NCBI GenBank assembly: GCA_965651365.1
Contig: CBFGSA010000022.1
Location: 1 to 28,239 of the forward strand
Source: DASSBG01 sp965651365
GTDB taxonomy: Bacteria; Pseudomonadota; Gammaproteobacteria; Xanthomonadales; Rhodanobacteraceae
DNA length: 28,239 nt
Direction of reading: 5' to 3'
This document shows positions 16,258 to 22,783 of this stretch, in pieces; within the stretch, counting starts at the first letter, position 1; each line of letters begins with the position of its first letter. The notes below the pieces were generated by a model. That model searched no databases. It was not told the DNA's origin and saw only the letters and a program-made list of their open reading frames with translations. Made by a program: the position numbers and the translations under genes.

Positions 16258-17615
16258 TCAGCCGGTCCCTGCATTGGCGCCTACTGCTGGGTGCCATGGC
16301 GGCCATTCTGCTCGCCCTTGCCGTGGCGTGGCTATTCATGACGCTGTTGTTCGAGCGCCACCTTGAACGGCGCCTGCAAACGGAGATGACCCGCGATGGA
16401 CTGCGCCTGGTGGCCGGACTGGCGTTGCAGCCAGATGGTTCGCCTCGCGTCGGCCTTGCTTTGCTTGACTCGCGTCTGGAAACGCCGGCGGGTGGCTATT
16501 ACTGGGAAGTCTCAAGTCCGGCAGGAAGCCAGCGTTCCCGTTCGCTGTGGGATGCCGATTTGGCACGCTTGAACCAGGCGCCGGCAGAGCAATGGCGCAT
16601 GTACAGAGCCGAAGGGCCCTACGGGCAACCGGTTTCCATTCTGGAGCGCGTGGTCAAACTACGGGCGCAGGGTCCGCGCGTGCTGGTGCAATTGGCGCAG
16701 GACGTCGCGCCACTGGCTTCCGCCCGGGCCGAATTCGGGCGAGAGCTTGCGGCATTTCTGTTCGTGCTGTGGTTTGTCCTTTCGGCGGCGGCATGGCTGC
16801 AGGTTGGCCTGGGTTTGCGACCGCTGAGTCGGATTGGAGGCGAACTTTCCGCTCTTCGTGCCAGCGCCAGCGCGCGCCTGGCCGGCTCGGGACTGCGCGA
16901 AGTGCAGCCCTTGGTTGACTCCATCAATGCACTTGCAGACACGCGTGAGCGCGATCTGGCGGTGGTCCGGCAGCGCGCCGCCGATCTGGCGCATAGCTTG
17001 AAAACGCCGTTGGCAGCCATGGCGGCCCAGAGCCGTCGAGCACGTGAAGCGGGAGCCGATCAAGCGGCAGACGGCTTGGATCGCGCCACCGCTGCAATCA
17101 AGCGAACCATCGAGGCTGAGCTTGCACGGGCGCGGATCGATGTCATTCAACGCCAGCCGGGCGGTAGCGCGCCTGTACTGGTGACCATCGAGAGACTCGT
17201 CAACGTTCTTGAGCATACCGATCGTGGTGGCGAGCTGGCATTCAGCCTGGATATACCCGCCAAGCTGTGCGTGGCTGTGGAGCCCGAAGACTTGTCCGAA
17301 ATTCTGGGCGCAGTTCTGGAAAATGCAGTCCGTTTTGCGCAACGCCAAGTGCGCGCCAGTGCTGCGGCAGGACCTGAGTGGACCCGCATCAGCATCGAGG
17401 ATGATGGCCCGGGCATTTCCGATGAGCAGGCAACGGCTGTTCTGCGACGGGGCGCCCGTCTGGACGAGGTGAGCTCGGGCAGCGGGCTTGGTCTGGCTAT
17501 TGCCCGCCAGCTCGTTGAAGCCGCAGGAGGAAGCATCAGCCTCGCTCGCTCAAGCCTGGGCGGTCTGAAGGTGAACTTCTCCTGGACTTCAGAACGCGGC
17601 CGGCAGTCCACGTAG
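16254..17615 (+). CDS. Two-component sensor histidine kinase (PhoQ/QseC-like)
   Basis: A 453-residue inner-membrane kinase. TM1 is at about 8-29 and TM2 at about 162-183, leaving a periplasmic sensor of roughly 130 residues. A HAMP-like linker follows, then the H box with His247 (AHSLKTPLAAMA), N box (LENAVRFAQ), G1 (DDGPGIS) and G2 (GSGLGLAIARQL). It overlaps the response regulator gene by four bases (ATGA) and should phosphorylate it. The small PepSY protein upstream may feed the periplasmic sensor. The stimulus is not evident; Mg/cationic peptides or metals are known for related kinases. Confidence 0.9.
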   Translation: MISRSLHWRLLLGAMAAILLALAVAWLFMTLLFERHLERRLQTEMTRDGLRLVAGLALQPDGSPRVGLALLDSRLETPAGGYYWEVSSPAGSQRSRSLWDADLARLNQAPAEQWRMYRAEGPYGQPVSILERVVKLRAQGPRVLVQLAQDVAPLASARAEFGRELAAFLFVLWFVLSAAAWLQVGLGLRPLSRIGGELSALRASASARLAGSGLREVQPLVDSINALADTRERDLAVVRQRAADLAHSLKTPLAAMAAQSRRAREAGADQAADGLDRATAAIKRTIEAELARARIDVIQRQPGGSAPVLVTIERLVNVLEHTDRGGELAFSLDIPAKLCVAVEPEDLSEILGAVLENAVRFAQRQVRASAAAGPEWTRISIEDDGPGISDEQATAVLRRGARLDEVSSGSGLGLAIARQLVEAAGGSISLARSSLGGLKVNFSWTSERGRQST

Positions 17616-17633
17616 CGAGGGCCGGAGCCTGCC

Positions 17634-17650
17634 CGAGACCAGGGGTCTCG
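17634..17650 (+). terminator. Short perfect hairpin after the kinase gene
   Basis: CGAGACC and GGTCTCG form a 7-bp stem with a 3-base loop, 18 bases after the kinase stop. There is no T-run behind it, so it is at best a weak or non-canonical terminator. Confidence 0.3.
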
Positions 17651-17653
17651 AGC

Positions 17654-17701
17654 GACCGCTTTGCGGTTTGCATTTGAAGTTGTGGAAGGACGGGTACTTC
17701 C
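17654..17701 (+). repeat. Core-plus-hairpin repeat, copy A
   Basis: The core ACCGCTTTGCGG, then GCATTTGA (17655-17678), is followed by a GGAAG/CTTCC hairpin (17684-17701). It shares the CCGCTTTGCGG and GCATTTG blocks with copies B and C. Just to the right another hairpin (GACCGCTT / AAGCGGCC, 17727-17750) uses the same words in inverted order. The 292-bp gap between the kinase stop (17615) and the next gene (17908) holds only these repeats. Confidence 0.55.
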
Positions 17702-17760
17702 GATGTCTGCCGGTCACGTCTCAGTCGACCGCTTCCGACCCAAAGCGGCCATTCGCGGGC

Positions 17761-17813
17761 GGCCGCTTTGCGGCGCGCATTTGTCGCGTCCGCCGGGCTG
17801 TTGTTCGCCGGAC
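17761..17813 (+). repeat. Core-plus-hairpin repeat, copy B
   Basis: The 23-base core (17761-17783) differs from copy C at one position. It is followed by a hairpin GTCCGCCG / CGCCGGAC (17788-17813, one mismatch) with GCTGTTGTT in the loop. It is in the same orientation as copies A and C and lies about 95 bases from the end of the beta-sandwich protein gene. Confidence 0.65.
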
Positions 17814-17907
17814 TGCGACCGACACTAGTTGTTGAGGACGCTCGGTTTCAAGTTGGCGGTATCAACGACGAGGTGCCGGCCGTACGTGTCTGCACCATCA
17901 CGTTGAA

Positions 17908-18576
17908 TCAGACGTATGTCCGTCGCCGGCGATGACCGAATGTGTAACCAGGCACCACAAGAAGGCCAATTCCAAGTATGAGCAAGGCGAGCGGGGAGGT
18001 TCCGGGAACGGCAACGTGACGCCGCCGGAACACAAAGTCGATGTTGTCGTTGGCGGGGTTTGTATCGTTGTTGTTCGGCAGGCTGTACAGGCTCCATGTT
18101 GTCGGTACGCTCGTACGCGTGGACGGGTAAAAATAGACGCCGGTGGTGCAGCTACGCGACTCTCCCGCTGGAATGGCGCCAAAAAAGAAAATGAAGATCA
18201 GTGCGATGTTGCCGTCCGGCAGAGGCTCGGTCACGGCGCGTTCGAAAAAACAGTTGCCCACAGCCGGGCCGACGAGCTCAAAAGGTGGTGGTTGTGACGT
18301 TACAATATATTGATTGCCATACACCCTGATGCCGCCAATGCCGGTTGTGCCTGCCGCGTCGGGTCCGGCATTGTGGATTGTCATGGTAAAAGTGGCTTGG
18401 CCACCTGGAACAAAGTCCGGAGGCGTCATGGTGGCGCTGCCCGAAAGATCCACCTGAGCTGGAGGGTCGGCCAACGAAGGGACTGGCCACAAGACCAGAA
18501 AGCAAGCCCCGGACAAAAAAACGGCGGCCCGGCAGAAGCTTCGCCAAGAAGGTAGCTTCCGGGACAGTACTGACAT
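17908..18576 (-). CDS. Secreted beta-sandwich (DUF11/CARDB-like) protein with sorting-type C-terminal tail
   Basis: From the ATG at 18576 the product is about 222 residues. A signal peptide occupies the first 37 or so (RAAVFLSGACFLVLWPVPSLA). A single Ig-like domain follows, of the kind seen in DUF11/CARDB proteins (FVPGGQATFTMTIHNAGPDA). The C-terminus is VPGTS, a hydrophobic span and RRRR, a three-part tail resembling the IPTL/PEP-CTERM sorting signals that are processed at the inner membrane. The start overlaps the stop of the protease gene (TGATG), so I chose it over an ATG at 18732 inside that gene. The role is unknown; it may be a surface or exported partner of the coupled protease. Confidence 0.65.
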   Translation of the reverse strand: MSVLSRKLPSWRSFCRAAVFLSGACFLVLWPVPSLADPPAQVDLSGSATMTPPDFVPGGQATFTMTIHNAGPDAAGTTGIGGIRVYGNQYIVTSQPPPFELVGPAVGNCFFERAVTEPLPDGNIALIFIFFFGAIPAGESRSCTTGVYFYPSTRTSVPTTWSLYSLPNNNDTNPANDNIDFVFRRRHVAVPGTSPLALLILGIGLLVVPGYTFGHRRRRTYV

Positions 18577-20072
18577 CAGAAGTTGACCCCGGAACACGTG
18601 TTGACCTGATCGAAACCACTGGCGAATATCAAGTCCGGGCGCGTGCGGTAGGCTGCGGTTCCGGGCAGCAGGTTGGCGAGCGTAAGGGCATTGTAGGCCG
18701 AAGCCCCATTGCCGGTTGGATGACCCTGCCAAGTCACATAGGGGTTGGAAAACTGCAAAAGGCGCGTCGGATAGTAGGTCGCATTGAATTGCTGCGACAT
18801 GATGGTCTCGAAGCCGCTGCCGGTGGCGGGGTAGCCATAGCCAAAGGAGTACGGAAAGGAGGCAGTTGCTGAATTGGCACTAGTGTGCGCAGCATCATGC
18901 TCAGCACCCAGTACGTGGCCCACTTCGTGCGTGAAGGTGTCAACGATGGCGCACTGGATCGTTTCGAGCAGGTAGGTCCAATCGGAGAAAAGGGGTCCTG
19001 ATCCACAACCCGACACTGAGCCTCCGCCGCCGCAATCAGGACGCTGAATGTAGGCAACGCCACATGTACCCAAGTTTGTTTGCGTATCCACAAGCGTTGA
19101 GACGACATCCGCACCAACCAGATCCCTGAATTGTCTGATATTCGAGCTTTGCTGGATGCTGTCCCTGTTCTGATAGATAGTAGCCACGTTGAAGTTATAC
19201 GGGATCAAGGTATAGCCATTGAGTCGTGCCACCGTCACGACGCCAATCTGTGCCTGAATCTGGCTGCGTTGAAAGGCTGCGTTCATGGAGTTGACGTTCT
19301 GGTACACGTACGTCATCAAGCCACTGGTGTCGGTGCAGTCGGACGGGTTGCCACCTGCCTGCTGGCGTGCATTTTCGGTAAACAACACCAGCATGTCGAG
19401 CTGCGTCGTGCTTGATGTTTGTTGCGTGCGGAGTGGCTGGATGCGCGCCAGTGTTGCTGACTGAACCATGCCGGGCGTCAAGGGCGGTGCTGCCGATGGC
19501 ACGGATTGACGGGGCAAAGGGAGTGTCAGTTCGGAGGGCTGATCATAGACGACTGAGTCGTCCGTCTTGAAATACGTAACCCGCAGTTCCTTCAGCGTGT
19601 GCCAGCCAATACCGAATCGTCCTTTGGGCCCGGACAGCACGCCGACGGCATGGCCGTGGTGCACGGTCAGGCGCAGGTCATAGCCGTCGCCTTGCCCAAC
19701 CCAGGTGTAGGAGAACAATTCCGCGGGGAAATCCGGGTATGGAATGATTTCGCAACCACTGGGGTCACCGTGTACGCAGGCATCGGCGTCACGCTCACCA
19801 AAGCCTTCACGACGATCCATACTTTCCAGATGGACACTTGCCACCACATCGCCCGCGTCGCGTGGTATCTGCACAAAAATATCAGCAGGCATGGTGGCGA
19901 TGCCCGCAATATCGAGTTGCGAGGTCCAAATAGCCAAGGCGTCTTCAGGCGGTGGCGAGTTGTCAGCCTGCGAGTAGGTCAACTGCGTGAATAGCGGCAA
20001 AGCTTCGGCGTGGGCCACCTGAATGGCCAGCAATGCAAGATAGCTTGCGAGGATCAGCTTTGCTGCTTGCAT
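18576..20072 (-). CDS. Secreted reprolysin-like zinc metalloprotease
   Basis: A 498-residue protein with a signal peptide (MQAAKLILASYLALLAIQVA, then HAEA). An N-terminal region of about 190 residues may be a propeptide or beta domain. A metzincin catalytic domain spans about 225-440 with HEVGHVLGAEHD near 390: three zinc His and the catalytic Glu, as in M12B/M72-type peptidases. Cys residues suggest disulfides in the periplasm or outside the cell. The tail has IFASGFD followed by a short Cys-containing end, matching the tag on the beta-helix protein at 22784. GGGGAG precedes the ATG. It is cotranscribed with the downstream sorting-tagged protein. The target protein is unknown. Confidence 0.82.
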   Translation of the reverse strand: MQAAKLILASYLALLAIQVAHAEALPLFTQLTYSQADNSPPPEDALAIWTSQLDIAGIATMPADIFVQIPRDAGDVVASVHLESMDRREGFGERDADACVHGDPSGCEIIPYPDFPAELFSYTWVGQGDGYDLRLTVHHGHAVGVLSGPKGRFGIGWHTLKELRVTYFKTDDSVVYDQPSELTLPLPRQSVPSAAPPLTPGMVQSATLARIQPLRTQQTSSTTQLDMLVLFTENARQQAGGNPSDCTDTSGLMTYVYQNVNSMNAAFQRSQIQAQIGVVTVARLNGYTLIPYNFNVATIYQNRDSIQQSSNIRQFRDLVGADVVSTLVDTQTNLGTCGVAYIQRPDCGGGGSVSGCGSGPLFSDWTYLLETIQCAIVDTFTHEVGHVLGAEHDAAHTSANSATASFPYSFGYGYPATGSGFETIMSQQFNATYYPTRLLQFSNPYVTWQGHPTGNGASAYNALTLANLLPGTAAYRTRPDLIFASGFDQVNTCSGVNF

Positions 20073-20131
20073 GTCTGTCTCCCCAGACCGCGTTCATGGT
20101 GCCTATTGGCACTATAAGCGTGTGAGGAGCC

Positions 20132-20158
20132 GAATGCCAGACAACATTTTGGGCATTC
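20132..20158. repeat. Inverted repeat upstream of the protease gene
   Basis: GAATGCC (20132-20138) and GGCATTC (20152-20158) are perfect inverted arms with a 13-bp spacer, 60 bp before the protease start. It could be a regulator site for the protease operon; no regulator is obvious nearby. Confidence 0.3.
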
Positions 20159-20267
20159 CAGCGGTTGCCAACCTGACCAGAAGGCACAAAGCGGCCGATG
20201 GAGCCTGCCAATAGTAGACCCTTCGACCGCTCACCTGCACATGCCCGCGCGAATGACCCCCTTGGTT

Positions 20268-20298
20268 GGACAGCGACCGTTACCAACGACTGCTGTCC
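20268..20298. repeat. Imperfect hairpin downstream of the compact recombinase gene
   Basis: GGACAGC pairs with GCTGTCC and an inner CGTT pairs with AACG (11 of 14 positions pair, 3-base loop), 15 bases beyond the recombinase stop. It could be a terminator or a recombination-related structure. No T-run is present on either side. Confidence 0.35.
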
Positions 20299-20312
20299 GG
20301 TGGTCACGCTCG

Positions 20313-20933
20313 CTACACCTCAGTTTGTTCCGCCATCTCCAGGGCATCTTCGACTTCGATGCCGAGATACCGGACGGTACTTTCGAGTTTGCTGTGTCCC
20401 AACAGAAGTTGCACAGCCCGAAGGTTCTTCGTCCGGCGGTAGATCAATGAGGCTTTGGTTCGACGCAATGTGTGCGTCCCGTAGGAGGACACGTCCAGAC
20501 CGATACTGCAGATCCAGCCATCGACGATGCGCGCGTATTGCCGCGTCGACAGATGTGGCGAGTCATGTAGTCTGCTTGGAAAAACAAAAGCGTCCGATTG
20601 CAGCGATGCGAGGGCTATCCAGTCGGAAACGGCGATTCGCGTTTGCTCGGTGATCTCGAACTGTACTGGCCGCTGGGTCTTCTGTTGAAGGACGATGGCA
20701 CGTCGTGCGACGCGGGTCCCTTGGGCGATATCGCGTACTCGCAACTTCACCAAGTCGCAGGCACGCAACTTGCTGTCGATAGCCAAGTTGAAAAGAGCAA
20801 GGTCTCGCGCTTTTTTGCCAAGCTGCAAGCGAACGCGTATCGCCCAGATGTCGCGCAGCCGAAGCGGCGACTTTTGTCCGACGAGCTTGCCCTTGTTCCA
20901 AGGTTCATGGGATGGGTGATTGAAGGCGTTCAT
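20313..20933 (-). CDS. Compact tyrosine recombinase (catalytic-domain-type integrase)
   Basis: From the ATG at 20933 (AGGAG six bases upstream) the product is only 206 residues. It keeps the tyrosine recombinase residues: Arg in SKLRACDL, HxxR in THTLRR, His in LLLGHSKLES and the Tyr nucleophile in TVRYLG. The N-terminal arm- and core-binding domains are much reduced. From memory, near-identical proteins starting with PSHEPWNKGKLVGQ recur in many proteobacterial genomes, often in several copies. It recombines DNA at unknown sites; repeat copy C lies about 85 bp upstream and copies A and B bracket the genes on the other side. A longer frame from 20981 lacks a ribosome site. Confidence 0.85.
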   Translation of the reverse strand: MNAFNHPSHEPWNKGKLVGQKSPLRLRDIWAIRVRLQLGKKARDLALFNLAIDSKLRACDLVKLRVRDIAQGTRVARRAIVLQQKTQRPVQFEITEQTRIAVSDWIALASLQSDAFVFPSRLHDSPHLSTRQYARIVDGWICSIGLDVSSYGTHTLRRTKASLIYRRTKNLRAVQLLLGHSKLESTVRYLGIEVEDALEMAEQTEV

Positions 20934-21017
20934 GGGAGACTCCTGTCGTGAAGGAGTTTCCCAGTTTGCGCCCAAATTCAACTGAAGGTGCGCGAACCAT
21001 TACAGTCGGTCGCGAAT

Positions 21018-21069
21018 GGCCGCTTTGCGGCGTGCATTTGAGGAAGTCGACCGGCCGCTGTTTGGCCGG
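21018..21069 (+). repeat. Core-plus-hairpin repeat, copy C
   Basis: The core (21018-21040) matches copy B at 22 of 23 positions. A CCGGCC / GGCCGG hairpin (21051-21069) follows with GCTGTTT as the loop. The stem sequence differs from copy B but still pairs, and the loop start GCTGTT is kept, so structure appears conserved. It sits upstream of the compact recombinase gene and beyond the end of the P4-type integrase gene. Confidence 0.65.
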
Positions 21070-21200
21070 AAGCAGTCGTTCGTGTCGTATTGATCTTGGC
21101 CGGGAACCATCGATGCTCCGTGGGCTGGTTCCCGTAATAGAGTTCAGTGATCCAAGCAGCTTGACTTGGTGAAGAACAAGGAAAGTGCGGGTTTGGAATC

Positions 21201-22577
21201 TCATCCCAGATGCTTTTGGAGCGCCACGTCGGCACTGGTGCCTGTGGCGACGTCGTACAGGGTATCCAGAGCTGCGCGCTTTTCCTTCAGGTAGCTGTAA
21301 CGGTCGTAGTGCTTTGCCTGGACACCAGAAATGCCATGGCTCTGCAGGTGGGCGCGTGTAGCCTGGCTGATACCAGCGGCGGCCAAGCGTGTCTCTACTG
21401 TGCGGCGAAGGTCACCAGGCGTGAATGGCCCGCGAACCAGCTCGCCGGCTTGATCCATCTTCTGCACAACCACGCGCATACGCTTGTTCAATACGTGATA
21501 GGTGGCTCCCGACTTGCCGGCTGTGGCACTGAAAACGTATGGGTCTCCTTGCATGGTGTTCATGGCTTCAAGTGCCTCGGGTATCAGTGGGACAAGGTGC
21601 ACGCGTGGTTCTGTTCGCTTGCCTTTGCCGTCCAGCAGGCGAAGTGTCATGGTGTCAGCGTCATAGTCGTCGCGGATTGCCCGTGCCAGTTGCTCGATTC
21701 GCTGGCCGCCTGTTAGGAGGTGGAAGCGCAGGAGCGCTCCGCCTATGCCGGACATGGCTTTGAGGTGGCGCCAGTAGGCCCTCAGTTCGTCAACCGACAG
21801 TTCCCTGTCGCGGGCCTTGCTGCTGTCCAGTGGCGCTACGTCCGCTGCCGGATTGCTGGCGATCTTTAGAGCCCTTAACGCAGGTAATGCATCTGGCTTC
21901 TGTCGGGAACGAATGGCTGCGGTGTAGGCGGCTCGGAGGTAGGCTCGCAACTGTCTCGCTGTGGTCATTTTCCCCGCGTCAGTCAGTCGTCCCACGACAG
22001 CCACCAGGTCGTCGGTTGCAATGGCGTCGGCAGGTTTGGCCCACAACTTCGGCCAGGACTTTTCCACGTGCAGACGAATGGTGCCTCGGACTGTGCGTGC
22101 GCTGGTCTTTCCTCGTTGATCTAGGGATTGGCAATACGCTATCAGCAACGCGCCTAAAGTACGCGTTACCGCGGTGGCTTCGGCTTGCTCCTTCGCGGTC
22201 TGCTCAGCCTTCAATTCACCTGGCAAATTGCGTTCGCCAGACTGGTAGCGCAAGGAAAGCTCAGTAGCCTGACGCACGGCATCGCGATAGCTCAGGCTGC
22301 CGAGCTTGATCCGTTCTTGCCGCTTACCCTTCGTGGTGAATCGCGCGTAGTAGACAACGGCAGCATTCGACAGGGCTCGAGCCTCCAGTGTGCCGGCGCC
22401 ACGTGCTGCGATGGGGCAGCTTGCCCAGTCACCAGGCTGCAGCCGTTGGACCGTGCCTTTGGTCAGTCGTTTCCTGGTTCGCTTGCCCATGCTGCGCCTG
22501 GTCGTGGTGACTACTCGGTGACTACTTTTCGGGGCAATCACCAGAAACTGAGGGTAGTGGGGTTTATCTAACTCCAT
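21201..22577 (-). CDS. P4-type tyrosine integrase of a tRNA-targeting element
   Basis: Up to 458 residues from the ATG at 22577; an internal start at 22490 (MGKRTRKRL) is also possible, and neither has a clear ribosome site. The N-terminal arm-binding region has the YYARFTTKGKRQERIKLGSL layout of P4-type integrases, then a SAM-like core-binding domain (about 150-240) and a catalytic domain. Arg is seen in LLTGGQRIEQLA, His414 in LQSHGISG and Tyr424 in KHYDRYSY. The HxxR motif reads GDLR at 388-391, so its His is replaced by Gly. The gene begins about 50 bp from a tRNA-Lys 3' fragment, the expected attachment site. It would insert and excise a genomic island. Confidence 0.85.
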   Translation of the reverse strand: MELDKPHYPQFLVIAPKSSHRVVTTTRRSMGKRTRKRLTKGTVQRLQPGDWASCPIAARGAGTLEARALSNAAVVYYARFTTKGKRQERIKLGSLSYRDAVRQATELSLRYQSGERNLPGELKAEQTAKEQAEATAVTRTLGALLIAYCQSLDQRGKTSARTVRGTIRLHVEKSWPKLWAKPADAIATDDLVAVVGRLTDAGKMTTARQLRAYLRAAYTAAIRSRQKPDALPALRALKIASNPAADVAPLDSSKARDRELSVDELRAYWRHLKAMSGIGGALLRFHLLTGGQRIEQLARAIRDDYDADTMTLRLLDGKGKRTEPRVHLVPLIPEALEAMNTMQGDPYVFSATAGKSGATYHVLNKRMRVVVQKMDQAGELVRGPFTPGDLRRTVETRLAAAGISQATRAHLQSHGISGVQAKHYDRYSYLKEKRAALDTLYDVATGTSADVALQKHLG

Positions 22578-22628
22578 GATACAGCATGGTTATGGGGAAG
22601 CTCAGGGACATGCGCGGATATGTAGGTA

Positions 22629-22678
22629 ATGGACTTTTAATCCATTGGTCGTAGGTTCGATCCCTACACGGCCCACCA
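22629..22678 (+). other. tRNA-Lys(TTT) 3' fragment, attachment site (attR-like)
   Basis: The segment contains a complete anticodon arm (ATGGA-CTTTTAA-TCCAT), variable region, T arm (GTAGG-TTCGATC-CCTAC), acceptor 3' strand ACGGCCC, discriminator A and encoded CCA. The 5' half is missing: no GGGCCGT acceptor strand or D arm is found upstream. This is the relic left when an element integrates into a tRNA 3' half, so the element lies to the left. No second copy was seen in the window. Confidence 0.8.
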
Positions 22679-22783
22679 ATCCCTCCCTGTAGTTTTCCGG
22701 CCGGTTGTCCTCTTTGTCATCCGTTTTGCGCTTTATCTCCATGAAGCCGTCCATTCTGGACTGCATTTCTCATGGAGTCGGTG

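Noticed and set aside
17654..17813. A CRISPR array
   Set aside because: There are only two degenerate copies at irregular distance here, with hairpins rather than unique spacers, and no cas gene nearby.
18576..18732. An N-terminal extension of the beta-sandwich protein starting at 18732
   Set aside because: It would lie wholly within the protease gene and place the signal peptide internally; the TGATG start at 18576 gives a proper signal peptide.
22600..22678. A complete tRNA-Lys gene
   Set aside because: A GCTCAG string upstream looks like a D arm, but it is too far from the anticodon arm and there is no 5' acceptor strand matching ACGGCCC. Only the 3' half is tRNA-like.
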